Below are positions 19,074 through 27,525 of a stretch of 64,000 bases of DNA, one piece after another (the stretch's first letter is position 1; the number at the start of each line of letters is the position of its first letter). A program made the translations under genes and the position numbers. The stretch is taken from positions 310,001 to 374,000 of the forward strand of contig NZ_AKIZ01000016.1 of the NCBI RefSeq assembly GCF_000282595.1, in the 5' to 3' direction. The stretch comes from Phyllobacterium sp. YR531 (GTDB taxonomy: Bacteria > Pseudomonadota > Alphaproteobacteria > Rhizobiales > Rhizobiaceae). The notes below the pieces were generated by a model. It ran no database searches. It was not told the DNA's origin and saw only the letters and a program-made list of their open reading frames with translations.

Positions 19074-20333
19074 TTACTTGGCTGGCTTGTACCAGCTGTC
19101 CAAACCATCCTGCAGCTTCTTTGCAGCAGCTTCAGGCGTATCCGTACCATTAATGACGTTGGCTGATTCTACCCAAGTCTCGTTTTCGAGGTTAGGTGTG
19201 CCACGCGACAGGATTTGGTAAGTTGAACGAATGGTTGGCTTGCACTTTTCGCGCCAGGAAACGAATTCCTGTGCCAACGGATCCTGCATCTTCACCGGCG
19301 TCGAATTCAGGCTGAAGAAGCCTGGCAACGCATTGGCATAAATGTCGGCAAACTCCGGCGAAGCGACCCAATCAAGGAACTTCTTGGACTCTTCCGGATG
19401 CTTGCTTTTTGCGTTCAGACCAGCACCGATATCATTGTGGTCAGAGATGTAGCATGCATCGCCCGCATTCTTAACCGGCGGGGGGAATGCGCCCATCTTG
19501 AACTGGGCTTGCGTGTTGAACAGACCGATTTCCCATGAACCAGCCGGATAAATCGCAGCGCGGCCCAGTGTGAACAAATTTTGGCTATCCGGATAAGTCT
19601 GGGCTTCAAAACCGTCGCCCAGATAATCCTTCCACTTCAGAAGAACCTTGTAAGGCTCAACCCAAGGAGCATCGGTCAGCTTTTCCTCGCCTTTGATCAG
19701 CTTGGCGCGACCTTCCTCACCCTTCCAATATGTCGGACCAATATTCTGGTAGCCCATGGTTGCGGCTTCCCAAAGATCCTTGGTGCCCATTGCCATTGGA
19801 ATGTAGGTGCCATCAGCTTTAATCTTGTCGAGGGCTGCAAAGAACTCGGCTTCTGTTGCAGGAACAGCAATGCCCAGCTTGTCGAATGCATCCTTGTTGT
19901 AGATGAAGCCATGGATAACGGAAGCCATCGGCACGCAGAACGCGTCCTTGCCATCGTCAGTTGTCCACGCTGCCTTTGCTACATCCGAGAAATTCTTCAT
20001 TCCGGCCAGATCGTTGAGGCTGGCAAGGTTGCCGCGCTTGAACTGTTCCAGCGACTTGTCAAAAGGGCGGCATGTAATGATATCGCCGGCGCTGCCCGCA
20101 TCAAAACGCGCGCCAAGGGCGGCGTCATATTCTGTCGGCGGCGTCGGGGCAAACTTGACCTTGATCCCCGGGTTCTTTGCTTCAAAGGCAGGGATCAGCT
20201 TTTCCTGCCAGATTGCAAGATCGTCTGTACGCCAGCTTTCAATAGTGATCTCGGTGTCGGCAGCATGCGCAAAACCGGCCGTAGCCAGGATGCTTGTTGC
20301 CATTAGCAATGATTTTAGTGCCTTGCTTCCCAT
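19074..20333 (-). CDS. Periplasmic sugar-binding protein of the ABC importer (family 1)
   Basis: 419 residues with a signal peptide (SLLMATSILATAGFAHA, cut before ADTEITIESW). The body is a CUT1 solute-binding protein (GDIITCRPFDKS, FIYNKDAFDKLGI, YPAGSWEIG). It captures a sugar in the periplasm for the permeases downstream. The start at 20333 has AGGAG six bases upstream. It lies 54 bases after murQ, which suggests a MurNAc- or GlcNAc-containing ligand; this is inference. Confidence 0.9.
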   Translation of the reverse strand: MGSKALKSLLMATSILATAGFAHAADTEITIESWRTDDLAIWQEKLIPAFEAKNPGIKVKFAPTPPTEYDAALGARFDAGSAGDIITCRPFDKSLEQFKRGNLASLNDLAGMKNFSDVAKAAWTTDDGKDAFCVPMASVIHGFIYNKDAFDKLGIAVPATEAEFFAALDKIKADGTYIPMAMGTKDLWEAATMGYQNIGPTYWKGEEGRAKLIKGEEKLTDAPWVEPYKVLLKWKDYLGDGFEAQTYPDSQNLFTLGRAAIYPAGSWEIGLFNTQAQFKMGAFPPPVKNAGDACYISDHNDIGAGLNAKSKHPEESKKFLDWVASPEFADIYANALPGFFSLNSTPVKMQDPLAQEFVSWREKCKPTIRSTYQILSRGTPNLENETWVESANVINGTDTPEAAAKKLQDGLDSWYKPAK

Positions 20334-20387
20334 TTTAGTCTCCTGTTGCACCCTCATGAGCAGTGCCGTTAATGAGAACCCGGGCTC

Positions 20388-21299
20388 CTAGTGGGAACCA
20401 AGGATCCCTTTCAGTTCCGAAAGCGACGGGCGAAGCCTCTGTTGATTGCTTTCGAGAATTCTTGCAGCCTTTTCCGTGTCCTGCGCACCGGCAGCGAGCA
20501 AAATTGCTGATTTGACCGAGCCGCCGCTGGCATCCAGCAATTTCTCCGCTTCGTTCAGATCACACGAACTTATAGCCGAGACGATGCGAGCAGCGCGCTC
20601 GCGTAATTTTACGTTGTCCGCCACCAAATTGACCATGTAGCCGTCATGCACATGACCAAGACGGATCGCCATCAGTGTCGACAGCAAATTGAGCGCAATT
20701 TTTTGCGCTGTACCCGCCCCCATACGTGTCGAACCAGCAACCATTTCGGCTGGAGTCTCCAGCGCTATAGCAACATCGGCATCGTTGAAGATGGGCACAT
20801 TGCGATTATTGGCGATTGAAATAACACGAAGCCCACGCTTCTTGGCCTCTTCGATTGCTGCCAGGGCATAGGGAGTTGTGCCACTTGCCGACACTGCAAT
20901 CAGACAATCGCGCTCGTCCAGCCCTGCCTCGGCAATATCTCTTGCAGCTTGAGTTGTGTCATCTTCATATGTTCCGGCAAGGCGAGTGAGGCTGGCGACA
21001 CCACCTGCGATCAGAATAACGATTCTGTCGGGCGCGATACCATAAGTGCCAGGTATTTCTAACGCATCTGCCAAGGCCATAAGCCCTGAGCTTCCGGCAG
21101 CAGCATATGCCAGCCTGCCGCCACCGGCGATTGTTTCAGCAGCGATACGCGCAGCATCGGCGATCGATTCCAGCTCGCTCGAAACGGCCTTCGCAGCATC
21201 AATTTGGGCCTCAAGCAGCAAACGCAGAACGGCATCCGGTGACTTCTCGTCAAGCCCGGTCGCTCCGTCATTGCGCTGCTCGGTGCGGATAAGTGCCAC
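20388..21299 (-). CDS. murQ: N-acetylmuramic acid 6-phosphate etherase
   Basis: 303 residues with a SIS domain. MurQ cleaves the lactyl ether of MurNAc-6-phosphate, giving GlcNAc-6-phosphate and D-lactate. Visible marks are GRLAYAAAGSSGLMALADALEIPGTYG, where the Glu sits at the catalytic position, then AGTYEDD, the SASGTTPY phosphate-binding loop, and EMVAGSTRMGAGTAQKIALN. The start is GTG at 21299, supported by AGGAG seven bases upstream. It opens the leftward operon and is divergent from the kinase gene. Confidence 0.93.
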   Translation of the reverse strand: MALIRTEQRNDGATGLDEKSPDAVLRLLLEAQIDAAKAVSSELESIADAARIAAETIAGGGRLAYAAAGSSGLMALADALEIPGTYGIAPDRIVILIAGGVASLTRLAGTYEDDTTQAARDIAEAGLDERDCLIAVSASGTTPYALAAIEEAKKRGLRVISIANNRNVPIFNDADVAIALETPAEMVAGSTRMGAGTAQKIALNLLSTLMAIRLGHVHDGYMVNLVADNVKLRERAARIVSAISSCDLNEAEKLLDASGGSVKSAILLAAGAQDTEKAARILESNQQRLRPSLSELKGILGSH

Positions 21300-21327
21300 T
21301 CTGTTCTCCTCGTTTTCATAATTAATG

Positions 21328-21350
21328 CCAAAAAAATACCACTTGTCCAG
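21328..21350 (-). promoter_or_regulatory. Candidate GntR operator on the murQ side
   Basis: On the minus strand CTGGACAAGTGGTATTTTTT then TGG: TGG-led repeats resembling those before the divergent kinase gene. It lies about 30-50 bases before the murQ start. Binding by the GntR regulator at 22378-23166 is inferred. Confidence 0.4.
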
Positions 21351-21455
21351 TAAATCTTAAAAATTTCCTGTAGTCATTTACGCCTAGCGAATTTTGTGCA
21401 TTTATAACAATATATTATGGGAAAATTTCAAAATGTGTAAATTAACGCTTGGCTA

Positions 21456-21477
21456 TTGGTACTTTATTGGTATTCTA
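21456..21477 (+). promoter_or_regulatory. 11-bp tandem repeat, candidate GntR operator before the kinase gene
   Basis: TTGGTACTTTA followed directly by TTGGTATTCTA: two 11-mers differing at two positions, one helical turn apart, ending 20 bases before the GTG start. The TGGTA words recur on the murQ side. Confidence 0.5.
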
Positions 21478-21497
21478 TTTGTGGAGGGCAAATTGGC

Positions 21498-22385
21498 GTG
21501 ACTTATCTCCTTGGAATCGATGGTGGTGGAACAGGTTGCAGAGCGGCATTGGCCGATCTGAGCGGCCGCATCCTCGGTGTCGGCAAGAGTGGCTCAGCCA
21601 ATATCATGACCGATATGGAAACTGCCCGGCGTAACATTCTGAACGCAACTGAAGCGGCCCTGAAAGAAGCGGGTATCGCCAATTCGTCTATCAGTACGCT
21701 TTCAGCAGTCTTGGGATTGGCTGGCGCAAATGTTGGCGACAATGCTGCCAATTTGAAGGCTGCGCTGCCATTCAAGAATGCTGTTGTTTCTTCCGATGGC
21801 CTTATCGCACTTCAAGGTGCAATCGGGGACAATGACGGTACTGTGGTTATTCTCGGAACTGGCTCGGTTTTCATCACGCGGGATGGTGATGATGTACGCT
21901 ATGCTGGCGGTTGGGGCTTCAAGGTCAGCGATCTGGGAGGCGGCGCACGTCTTGGTCGGCATTTGCTGGAACAGTCGTTGTTGGCGTATGATCGCTTTCA
22001 GCCTGCCTCACCTCTCACCGAGGCGGTGATGCTCCGCTTTGAAAACAACCCGCATAAAATTGTTCAATTTGCGCATTCGGCGAGCCCAAGTGATTTTGGG
22101 ACCTTCGCGCCACTCATTTTCGAGTATGCCGCCAAAGACGATGCGGTCGCGCTTGCATTGTTGAGAACTGCGGTCGATCAAATTGAACAGGGGCTCGACG
22201 CGATCATGTCTGTTCGCCAGACGCGCCTATCCCTTTTGGGTGGGCTTGGTCCATTTTACGAAAAGCGGCTTTCACCTCGTTATCAAGGCAAGCTGCAAAA
22301 GCCATTGAATGATGCCCTCACCGGAGCAGTGCAGCTTGCGGTAAAAAACTTTGCTTTATCATCAGCGGAGTACACGCATGTCTGA
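21498..22385 (+). CDS. BadF/BcrA-type amino-sugar kinase (N-acetylglucosamine/N-acetylmuramic acid kinase)
   Basis: 295 residues of the ASKHA fold. LLGIDGGGTGCRAAL is the phosphate-1 loop, VILGTGS the phosphate-2 loop, and GGWGFKVSDLGGGARLG the family signature of GlcNAc kinases. It would phosphorylate GlcNAc and possibly MurNAc at C6. Clostridial MurK, which accepts both, belongs to the same family. The start is GTG at 21498 with GGAGGG nine bases upstream; a TTG at 21456 falls inside the operator-like repeat. It overlaps gntR by eight bases. Confidence 0.88.
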   Translation: MTYLLGIDGGGTGCRAALADLSGRILGVGKSGSANIMTDMETARRNILNATEAALKEAGIANSSISTLSAVLGLAGANVGDNAANLKAALPFKNAVVSSDGLIALQGAIGDNDGTVVILGTGSVFITRDGDDVRYAGGWGFKVSDLGGGARLGRHLLEQSLLAYDRFQPASPLTEAVMLRFENNPHKIVQFAHSASPSDFGTFAPLIFEYAAKDDAVALALLRTAVDQIEQGLDAIMSVRQTRLSLLGGLGPFYEKRLSPRYQGKLQKPLNDALTGAVQLAVKNFALSSAEYTHV

Positions 22386-23166
22386 TGGGTTGATCGGCAT
22401 ACTCCCCACTCTGAATGACGGCTCAATTGCAGGGGGGCCTCTCTACGTAAAATTGCAGCGCCTGATCGAAAACGCAGTCATGGATGGCATGCTCAAGCCT
22501 GGCGATGCATTGCCTCCAGAACGCGAACTTGCGGCAATTGCCGATATTTCCCGTGTAACCGTCCGTAAGGCAGTACAGGGCCTCGTCAATGATGGCCTGC
22601 TTGTGCAACGCCATGGCTCCGGGACATTCGTCGCTCCACGCTCTGCCCGTGTTGAGCAATCATTGACACATCTGACTTCATTTACGGAAGATATGGCCCG
22701 GCGCGGCATGGTTGTCCGCTCGACATGGCTTGATCGCGGCATCTACGCGCCGTCACCGGAAGAAATGGTGACACTGGGTCTGACTTCAGGTGAGAGAGTC
22801 TCACGGATAAGCCGCCTGCGTGTTGCCAATGATACGCCTATGGCTATCGAAAGAGCCGCGTTATCCGTTCATGTATTGCCCAATCCGGAGTTGGTGACCC
22901 TGTCGCTTTATGCAGTGCTGGCTGCCAGCGGCAATCGTCCGGTTCGTGCCATACAGCGAATATCTGCAGCCATTTTGAAAGAGAATGACGCCAAACTGCT
23001 ACAGGTCCCTGCCGGATCGGCCAGCCTGAACATTGAGCGAATTTCTTATCTGGAATCGGGAAAGGTCATTGAGTTTACCCGATCCATCTACCGCGCAGAC
23101 GCCTATGAATTTGTCGCCGAGTTGAAACTTGGCGATAGTTCGGAAATATCAGGAGCAGTACTTTGA
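22378..23166 (+). CDS. GntR-family regulator (HutC/UTRA subfamily)
   Basis: 262 residues. The winged helix is at residues 15-85 (LKPGDALPPERELAAIADISRVTVRKAVQGLVNDGLL, then RHGSGTFV). Residues 95-255 are a UTRA ligand-binding domain. NagR/DasR-like members bind GlcN6P or GlcNAc6P, so this protein probably controls the divergent amino-sugar operons. The ATG at 22378 has GGAG seven bases upstream and lies within the kinase 3' end. Confidence 0.9.
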   Translation: MSDGLIGILPTLNDGSIAGGPLYVKLQRLIENAVMDGMLKPGDALPPERELAAIADISRVTVRKAVQGLVNDGLLVQRHGSGTFVAPRSARVEQSLTHLTSFTEDMARRGMVVRSTWLDRGIYAPSPEEMVTLGLTSGERVSRISRLRVANDTPMAIERAALSVHVLPNPELVTLSLYAVLAASGNRPVRAIQRISAAILKENDAKLLQVPAGSASLNIERISYLESGKVIEFTRSIYRADAYEFVAELKLGDSSEISGAVL

Positions 23167-24191
23167 GCGAGACAACATTAATGCGGGAAGAAATCTTGTC
23201 CATTCCCGATGTGACAACACGATTTCTCGATAGCTCCCGTACTACCCTTGCAGCTGCTGGCGCAAAACTGCGTGAAAAAAATCCACCATTTCTTGCATCC
23301 ATTGCACGCGGTTCATCGGACCATGTGACAGCTTTCCTCAAATACTCTAGTGAATTGACGGCGGGTATTCCTGTTGCATCACTCGGTCCATCGGTCGCCT
23401 CCATTTATCGCGTGACCCTGAAGCTTGGTAGCGCGGCCACGCTGTCTATTTCTCAATCCGGGAAGAGCCCTGATATTGTCAGCATGACAAAGGCAGCACG
23501 CGACAGCGGCGCACTGACGATTGCCATAACAAATGTCATTGATTCCGACCTTGCCAAAACAAGCGACCTGCCAATTGATATCCTTGCCGGTCCAGAGCGA
23601 AGCGTCGCCGCGACCAAATCCTTTGTCAGTTCTGCGGTAGCCGGACTTGCACTTATTGGACATTGGACCAATGACCAAAAACTACTTGCCGCTATCGACG
23701 CGCTTCCCGAGGCAATGGCCAAAGCGGTGAATTGTGATTGGTCACCTTTCGCTGCTGCATTGGAAAATGAGAACTCCCTCTTCATTCTTGGTCGTGGACC
23801 TTCCCTCGCTATTTCCAATGAGATTGCCTTGAAGTTCAAGGAAACCAGCGGAGTGCATGCAGAGTCTTACAGTGCTGCGGAAGTGATGCATGGACCTAAA
23901 GCAATTGTCGGCGCAGGCTTTCCTGTTCTGGTGCTCGCTGCCCGTGACGCCGCCGAGGCGTCACTTGTCGATGCGGCAGACCGCTTGGCTGAACAAGGCG
24001 CTGCGGTGTTCCTGACGTCAAACAAAACATCAAAAGCAACAGCCCTGCCCTTTGTTGCAACATCGCATCCACTGACCGATCCGCTCGCGCTGCTCGTTTC
24101 ATTCTATGCATTTGTAGAAGGATTTGCACGCAGCCGCGGCCTGAATCCCGATGAGCCGCCGCACCTACGCAAAGTGACCGAGACCATATGA
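23163..24191 (+). CDS. SIS-domain glucosamine-6-phosphate deaminase (NagB-II type)
   Basis: 342 residues with two SIS domains, related to the isomerase half of GlmS but lacking the glutaminase domain. The first domain has SIARGSSDHV and SISQSGKSPD; the second has FILGRGPSLAISNEIALKFKE, then AEVMHGPKAIV. Such proteins deaminate and isomerise GlcN-6-phosphate to fructose-6-phosphate. The start appears to be TTG at 23163, overlapping the gntR stop (TTGA) with AGGAG seven bases upstream; an ATG at 23181 is the alternative. It also overlaps nagA by four bases. Confidence 0.87.
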   Translation: MSETTLMREEILSIPDVTTRFLDSSRTTLAAAGAKLREKNPPFLASIARGSSDHVTAFLKYSSELTAGIPVASLGPSVASIYRVTLKLGSAATLSISQSGKSPDIVSMTKAARDSGALTIAITNVIDSDLAKTSDLPIDILAGPERSVAATKSFVSSAVAGLALIGHWTNDQKLLAAIDALPEAMAKAVNCDWSPFAAALENENSLFILGRGPSLAISNEIALKFKETSGVHAESYSAAEVMHGPKAIVGAGFPVLVLAARDAAEASLVDAADRLAEQGAAVFLTSNKTSKATALPFVATSHPLTDPLALLVSFYAFVEGFARSRGLNPDEPPHLRKVTETI

Positions 24192-25348
24192 GCACCGTTT
24201 ACGCAATTACCGGCGCGGTCATCTTTGATGGCGAAAATTGGCACAAGGACTCTGCACTGGTTGTAGAGCAGGGCATCGTCAAAAACATCGAGGCTGCAAC
24301 CTCGCTATCGACGGATATTCGTCGCGTGCCAATGAATGGCGGCAAACTCGTGCCTGGATTCATCGACGTTCAGGTGAATGGCGGCGGCGGCGTATTGCTC
24401 AATGATGGGCCAAGTCTCGATGCAATTCGCACAATTTGCGATGCACATTTCGCATTTGGCACAACTGCTTTGCTGCCAACGCTGATCACCGATACGCCCG
24501 AAATCACTGCGGCGGCCATCGCTGCAGGTAAAGCAGCCGCTCAAGAAAAGGTTGCTGGTTTCATAGGGCTGCACCTTGAAGGTCCTCATCTTTCCGTAAG
24601 CCATAAAGGCACACACGATCCACAGCTGATCCGGCCGATGAATGATGCCGATTTGATAGCAATCATCGAAGCAGTTCAGGAAATTCCGGTACTGCTCACC
24701 ACCGTCGCTCCCGAAACCGTACCTCCTGAAAAGATCAAGGCGATGGTCGATGCCGGTGTGATTGTCAGTCTCGGCCATAGCGGCGCTTCGTATGAAACAG
24801 CTCTGGCAGCCCGCGATGCCGGCGCATCGATGGTCACTCATTTGTTCAATGCGATGAGCCAGCTCGGCCATCGCAGTCCCGGTGTGGTTGGTGCAACTTT
24901 AGAATCGGGCGAACTGTCCGCAGGCTTGATTGCCGATGGGTTTCATGTCGACAAGGCTTCAATGGCTATTGCGCTGCGGGCAAAACGGGGACCTGCAAAG
25001 ATATTTCTGGTGACTGATGCCATGTCCACCATAGGCACGGATATTACATCTTTCACGCTCAACGGCAGAACGATAACGCGCGCCGGTGGCCGCCTGACGC
25101 TCGATGACGGAACCTTGGCTGGTGCCGACCTCGATATGATTTCAGCAGTTCGCTTTGTGCATGAGGAATTGGAGCTGACACTGGATGAAGCACTGCGCAT
25201 GGCCTCGCTTTATCCTGCACAGAGCATTCGCATAGACCACACTCACGGGCGTCTGTTGCCGGGTTATACAGCGAACATCGTGCATCTAACCGAAACCCTG
25301 GATGTGAACCACGTTTGGATAGATGGTAACGTCCACTATGCGCGTTGA
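24188..25348 (+). CDS. nagA: N-acetylglucosamine-6-phosphate deacetylase
   Basis: 386 residues of the amidohydrolase fold. PGFIDVQVNGGGGV near residue 55 is the E. coli-like version of the metal motif. Then come the metal-site glutamate in GLHLEGPHLS, histidines in SLGHSGASYE and THLFNAMS, and the catalytic aspartate in LVTDAMS. The enzyme removes acetate from GlcNAc-6-phosphate, feeding the deaminase encoded just upstream (ATGA overlap). It is the last clearly linked gene of the rightward amino-sugar operon. Confidence 0.95.
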   Translation: MSTVYAITGAVIFDGENWHKDSALVVEQGIVKNIEAATSLSTDIRRVPMNGGKLVPGFIDVQVNGGGGVLLNDGPSLDAIRTICDAHFAFGTTALLPTLITDTPEITAAAIAAGKAAAQEKVAGFIGLHLEGPHLSVSHKGTHDPQLIRPMNDADLIAIIEAVQEIPVLLTTVAPETVPPEKIKAMVDAGVIVSLGHSGASYETALAARDAGASMVTHLFNAMSQLGHRSPGVVGATLESGELSAGLIADGFHVDKASMAIALRAKRGPAKIFLVTDAMSTIGTDITSFTLNGRTITRAGGRLTLDDGTLAGADLDMISAVRFVHEELELTLDEALRMASLYPAQSIRIDHTHGRLLPGYTANIVHLTETLDVNHVWIDGNVHYAR

Positions 25349-25399
25349 CGTCGAAGCGTGATTGGCAATAGACTCAGGCATTCTGCAGGAGACTTCATC

Positions 25400-25999
25400 A
25401 TGGCCAAAGACGCACTAATCGTTATCGACGTTCAGAACGATTTTTGCGAAGGCGGGTCACTCGCTGTCTCTGGCGGCAATGAAATCGTTCCGATCATCAA
25501 CAAGCTGATACTCCGCTTTGACAGAGTCATCCTTACGCAGGACTGGCACACACCCGCCCACTCAAGTTTTGCATCAAGCCATGACGGTAAAGCGCCGTTC
25601 GAAACTATCACGATGCCTTACGGTCAACAGACACTTTGGCCTGACCATTGCGTTCAGGGTACGGCAGGCGCCGATTTCCATCCTGATCTTCATCTAACGA
25701 AAGCCGAGCTGATTATTCGCAAAGGGTTTCGCCCGCACATCGACAGCTATTCGGCGTTTTATGAAAACGACCATGTCACGCCGACAGGTCTTGCCGGCTA
25801 CTTGAGGGAGCGTGGCATAACCCACGTAACGTTTGCCGGGCTCGCTACAGACTTTTGCGTCGCTTATTCGGCCCTCGATGCGGTCAAACAGGGTTTCACT
25901 GCTGAAGTGCTGCTTGATGCATGTCGTGCAATCGATCTTGGAGGCTCCCTTGCGGCAATGACAACGAGAATGCGCAGAGCTGGCGTCACGCTGATTTGA
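25400..25999 (+). CDS. pncA: Nicotinamidase
   Basis: 199 residues of the isochorismatase-like hydrolase fold. The catalytic triad is readable: Asp in VIDVQNDF, Lys in IIRKGF and Cys in ATDFCV. The metal site is in DWHTPAHSSFAS. The enzyme converts nicotinamide to nicotinate for NAD salvage. The ATG at 25400 has AGGAG nine bases upstream. It follows nagA by 51 bases on the same strand and may share its transcript, though the pathway is unrelated. Confidence 0.93.
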   Translation: MAKDALIVIDVQNDFCEGGSLAVSGGNEIVPIINKLILRFDRVILTQDWHTPAHSSFASSHDGKAPFETITMPYGQQTLWPDHCVQGTAGADFHPDLHLTKAELIIRKGFRPHIDSYSAFYENDHVTPTGLAGYLRERGITHVTFAGLATDFCVAYSALDAVKQGFTAEVLLDACRAIDLGGSLAAMTTRMRRAGVTLI

Positions 26000-26072
26000 A
26001 AAGTTAAAAAAATGAACAGCTGAGCATTTTTTCCACAGGGCTGGTCACCTATATTAGACTAAAGTCAAAAAA

Positions 26073-26094
26073 CTGTTGTTTCTCTGTCACATAA
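26073..26094 (+). promoter_or_regulatory. PhoB-box-like repeat upstream of ugpB
   Basis: Two 11-bp units CTGTTGTTTCT and CTGTCACATAA resemble the direct-repeat Pho box (CTGTNAN plus a 4-bp spacer). The ugp genes are phosphate-starvation genes in E. coli and rhizobia, so PhoB control is plausible. Confidence 0.5.
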
Positions 26095-26139
26095 TGAGGA
26101 TACTTAGCCCAAGCGCGCTAAAGACGACGCCTCATTATG
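26090..26139 (+). promoter_or_regulatory. Leader inverted repeat abutting the ugpB ribosome site
   Basis: Perfect 10-bp arms CATAATGAGG (26090-26099) and CCTCATTATG (26130-26139) around a 30-base loop that holds the palindrome AGCGCGCT. The right arm touches the GGGAG ribosome site of ugpB. It could fold in the leader RNA or be a protein site. Confidence 0.5.
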
Positions 26140-26149
26140 GGAGATTGCA

Positions 26150-27460
26150 ATGACTGTTCACGGCACTAAACTCACCGTCGCCCTCGGCATTTTATTGGCC
26201 TCATCAACCGCATCATTTGCCGTTACTGAAATCAGTTGGTGGCACGCAATGCCCGGCGCCAATGGCGAAGTGGTGCAGGAGCTGACCAAAGAGTTCAACG
26301 AAAGCCAGAGTGAATACAAAGTTGTGCCTGTGTTTAAAGGCACCTATCCAGAAGCGCTCAATGCAGGCATTGCCGCATTCCGTGCCAAACAAGCTCCTGA
26401 CATCCTTCAGGTTTTTGACGCCGGTACCGGCGTAATGATGGGAGCTGAAGGCGCGATCAAACCGGTTGCCGACATCCTGTCGATGGGTGAAACGAAGTTT
26501 GACAAGAGCCTCTATCTGCCGGGTATCGTTTCCTATTATTCAAAACCAGACGGCACCATGCTGTCTTTCCCCTACAATAGCTCTTCACCAATCCTCTACT
26601 ACAACAAGGATATCTTCAAGAAAGCTGGCTTGGATGAGAACACTCCTCCAAAGACCTGGCCTGAAGTTTGGGAAGCCGCAAAGAAGATCAAAACCAGCGG
26701 AGCTGCAAATTGCGGCTATACCACAGCTTGGTTGACCTGGATTCACACCGAGAATTACGCTGCGTGGAACGACATCACATGGGGCAGCAATGAGAACGGC
26801 ATCGGTGGTGTCGATGTTGAACTGAAGATCAACTCACCTCTCTTTGTAAAACATTTTCAGGAATTGGCTGATCTCGCAAAGGACGGCACATTCCGTTACG
26901 GCGGACGCACGTCTGAAGCCAAACAACTATTCACATCTGGCGAATGCGGCATCTACAATGATTCATCGGGCGGCCTTGGTGACATCATCAAGTCCGGCAT
27001 GAACTATGGCACCGGTCAGCTCCCCTATGAGCCGGAAGCCAAAAATGCGCCACAAAACACCATTCCGGGTGGTGCAAGTCTTTGGGTATTTGCTGGCAAG
27101 TCGGACGAGCAGTACAAGGGCGTTGCCGCCTTCTTCAACTTCCTGTCCAAGACAGAAATCCAGTCAAAGCTTCATCAGGTTTCTGGATATCTTCCTGTAA
27201 CGCTGGCTGCTTATGAAGCTACAAAGAAGTCGGGATTCTACGAAAAGAACCCTGCCCGCGAGATTCCAATCAAGCAGATGATGGGCAAGGCTCCCACCGA
27301 AAACTCAAAGGGTGTTCGCCTCGTCAACCTGCCTCAGGTTCGCGACATCCAAAATGAGGAATATGAAAACATGCTCGCTGGCAAGCAGACTGCCCAACAG
27401 GCACTCGACAATGCCGTAGAGCGTGGCAATGCCGCTATCAAACAGGCCATCGGCCAATAA
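26150..27460 (+). CDS. ugpB: sn-Glycerol-3-phosphate-binding protein
   Basis: 436 residues with a signal peptide (TKLTVALGILLASSTASFA). The mature start VTEISWWHAMPGANGEVV and motifs FKGTYPEALNAG, QVFDAGTGVMM and YNSSSPILYYNKD are characteristic of UgpB. It captures sn-glycerol-3-phosphate or glycerophosphodiesters in the periplasm. It heads ugpB-ugpA-ugpE-ugpC, with a Pho-box-like repeat and a hairpin in its leader. Confidence 0.93.
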   Translation: MTVHGTKLTVALGILLASSTASFAVTEISWWHAMPGANGEVVQELTKEFNESQSEYKVVPVFKGTYPEALNAGIAAFRAKQAPDILQVFDAGTGVMMGAEGAIKPVADILSMGETKFDKSLYLPGIVSYYSKPDGTMLSFPYNSSSPILYYNKDIFKKAGLDENTPPKTWPEVWEAAKKIKTSGAANCGYTTAWLTWIHTENYAAWNDITWGSNENGIGGVDVELKINSPLFVKHFQELADLAKDGTFRYGGRTSEAKQLFTSGECGIYNDSSGGLGDIIKSGMNYGTGQLPYEPEAKNAPQNTIPGGASLWVFAGKSDEQYKGVAAFFNFLSKTEIQSKLHQVSGYLPVTLAAYEATKKSGFYEKNPAREIPIKQMMGKAPTENSKGVRLVNLPQVRDIQNEEYENMLAGKQTAQQALDNAVERGNAAIKQAIGQ

Positions 27461-27475
27461 TTTCCGTCAGGAATA

Positions 27476-27503
27476 CCCGCCCGTATAATCTCGTACGGGC
27501 GGG
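27476..27503 (+). terminator. Hairpin between ugpB and ugpA
   Basis: A perfect 10-bp stem CCCGCCCGTA / TACGGGCGGG with an eight-base loop, followed by CTTTGTTT. Its place after the binding-protein gene suggests partial termination within the operon. Confidence 0.75.
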
Positions 27504-27525
27504 CTTTGTTTAAAGCGAGGCATTC

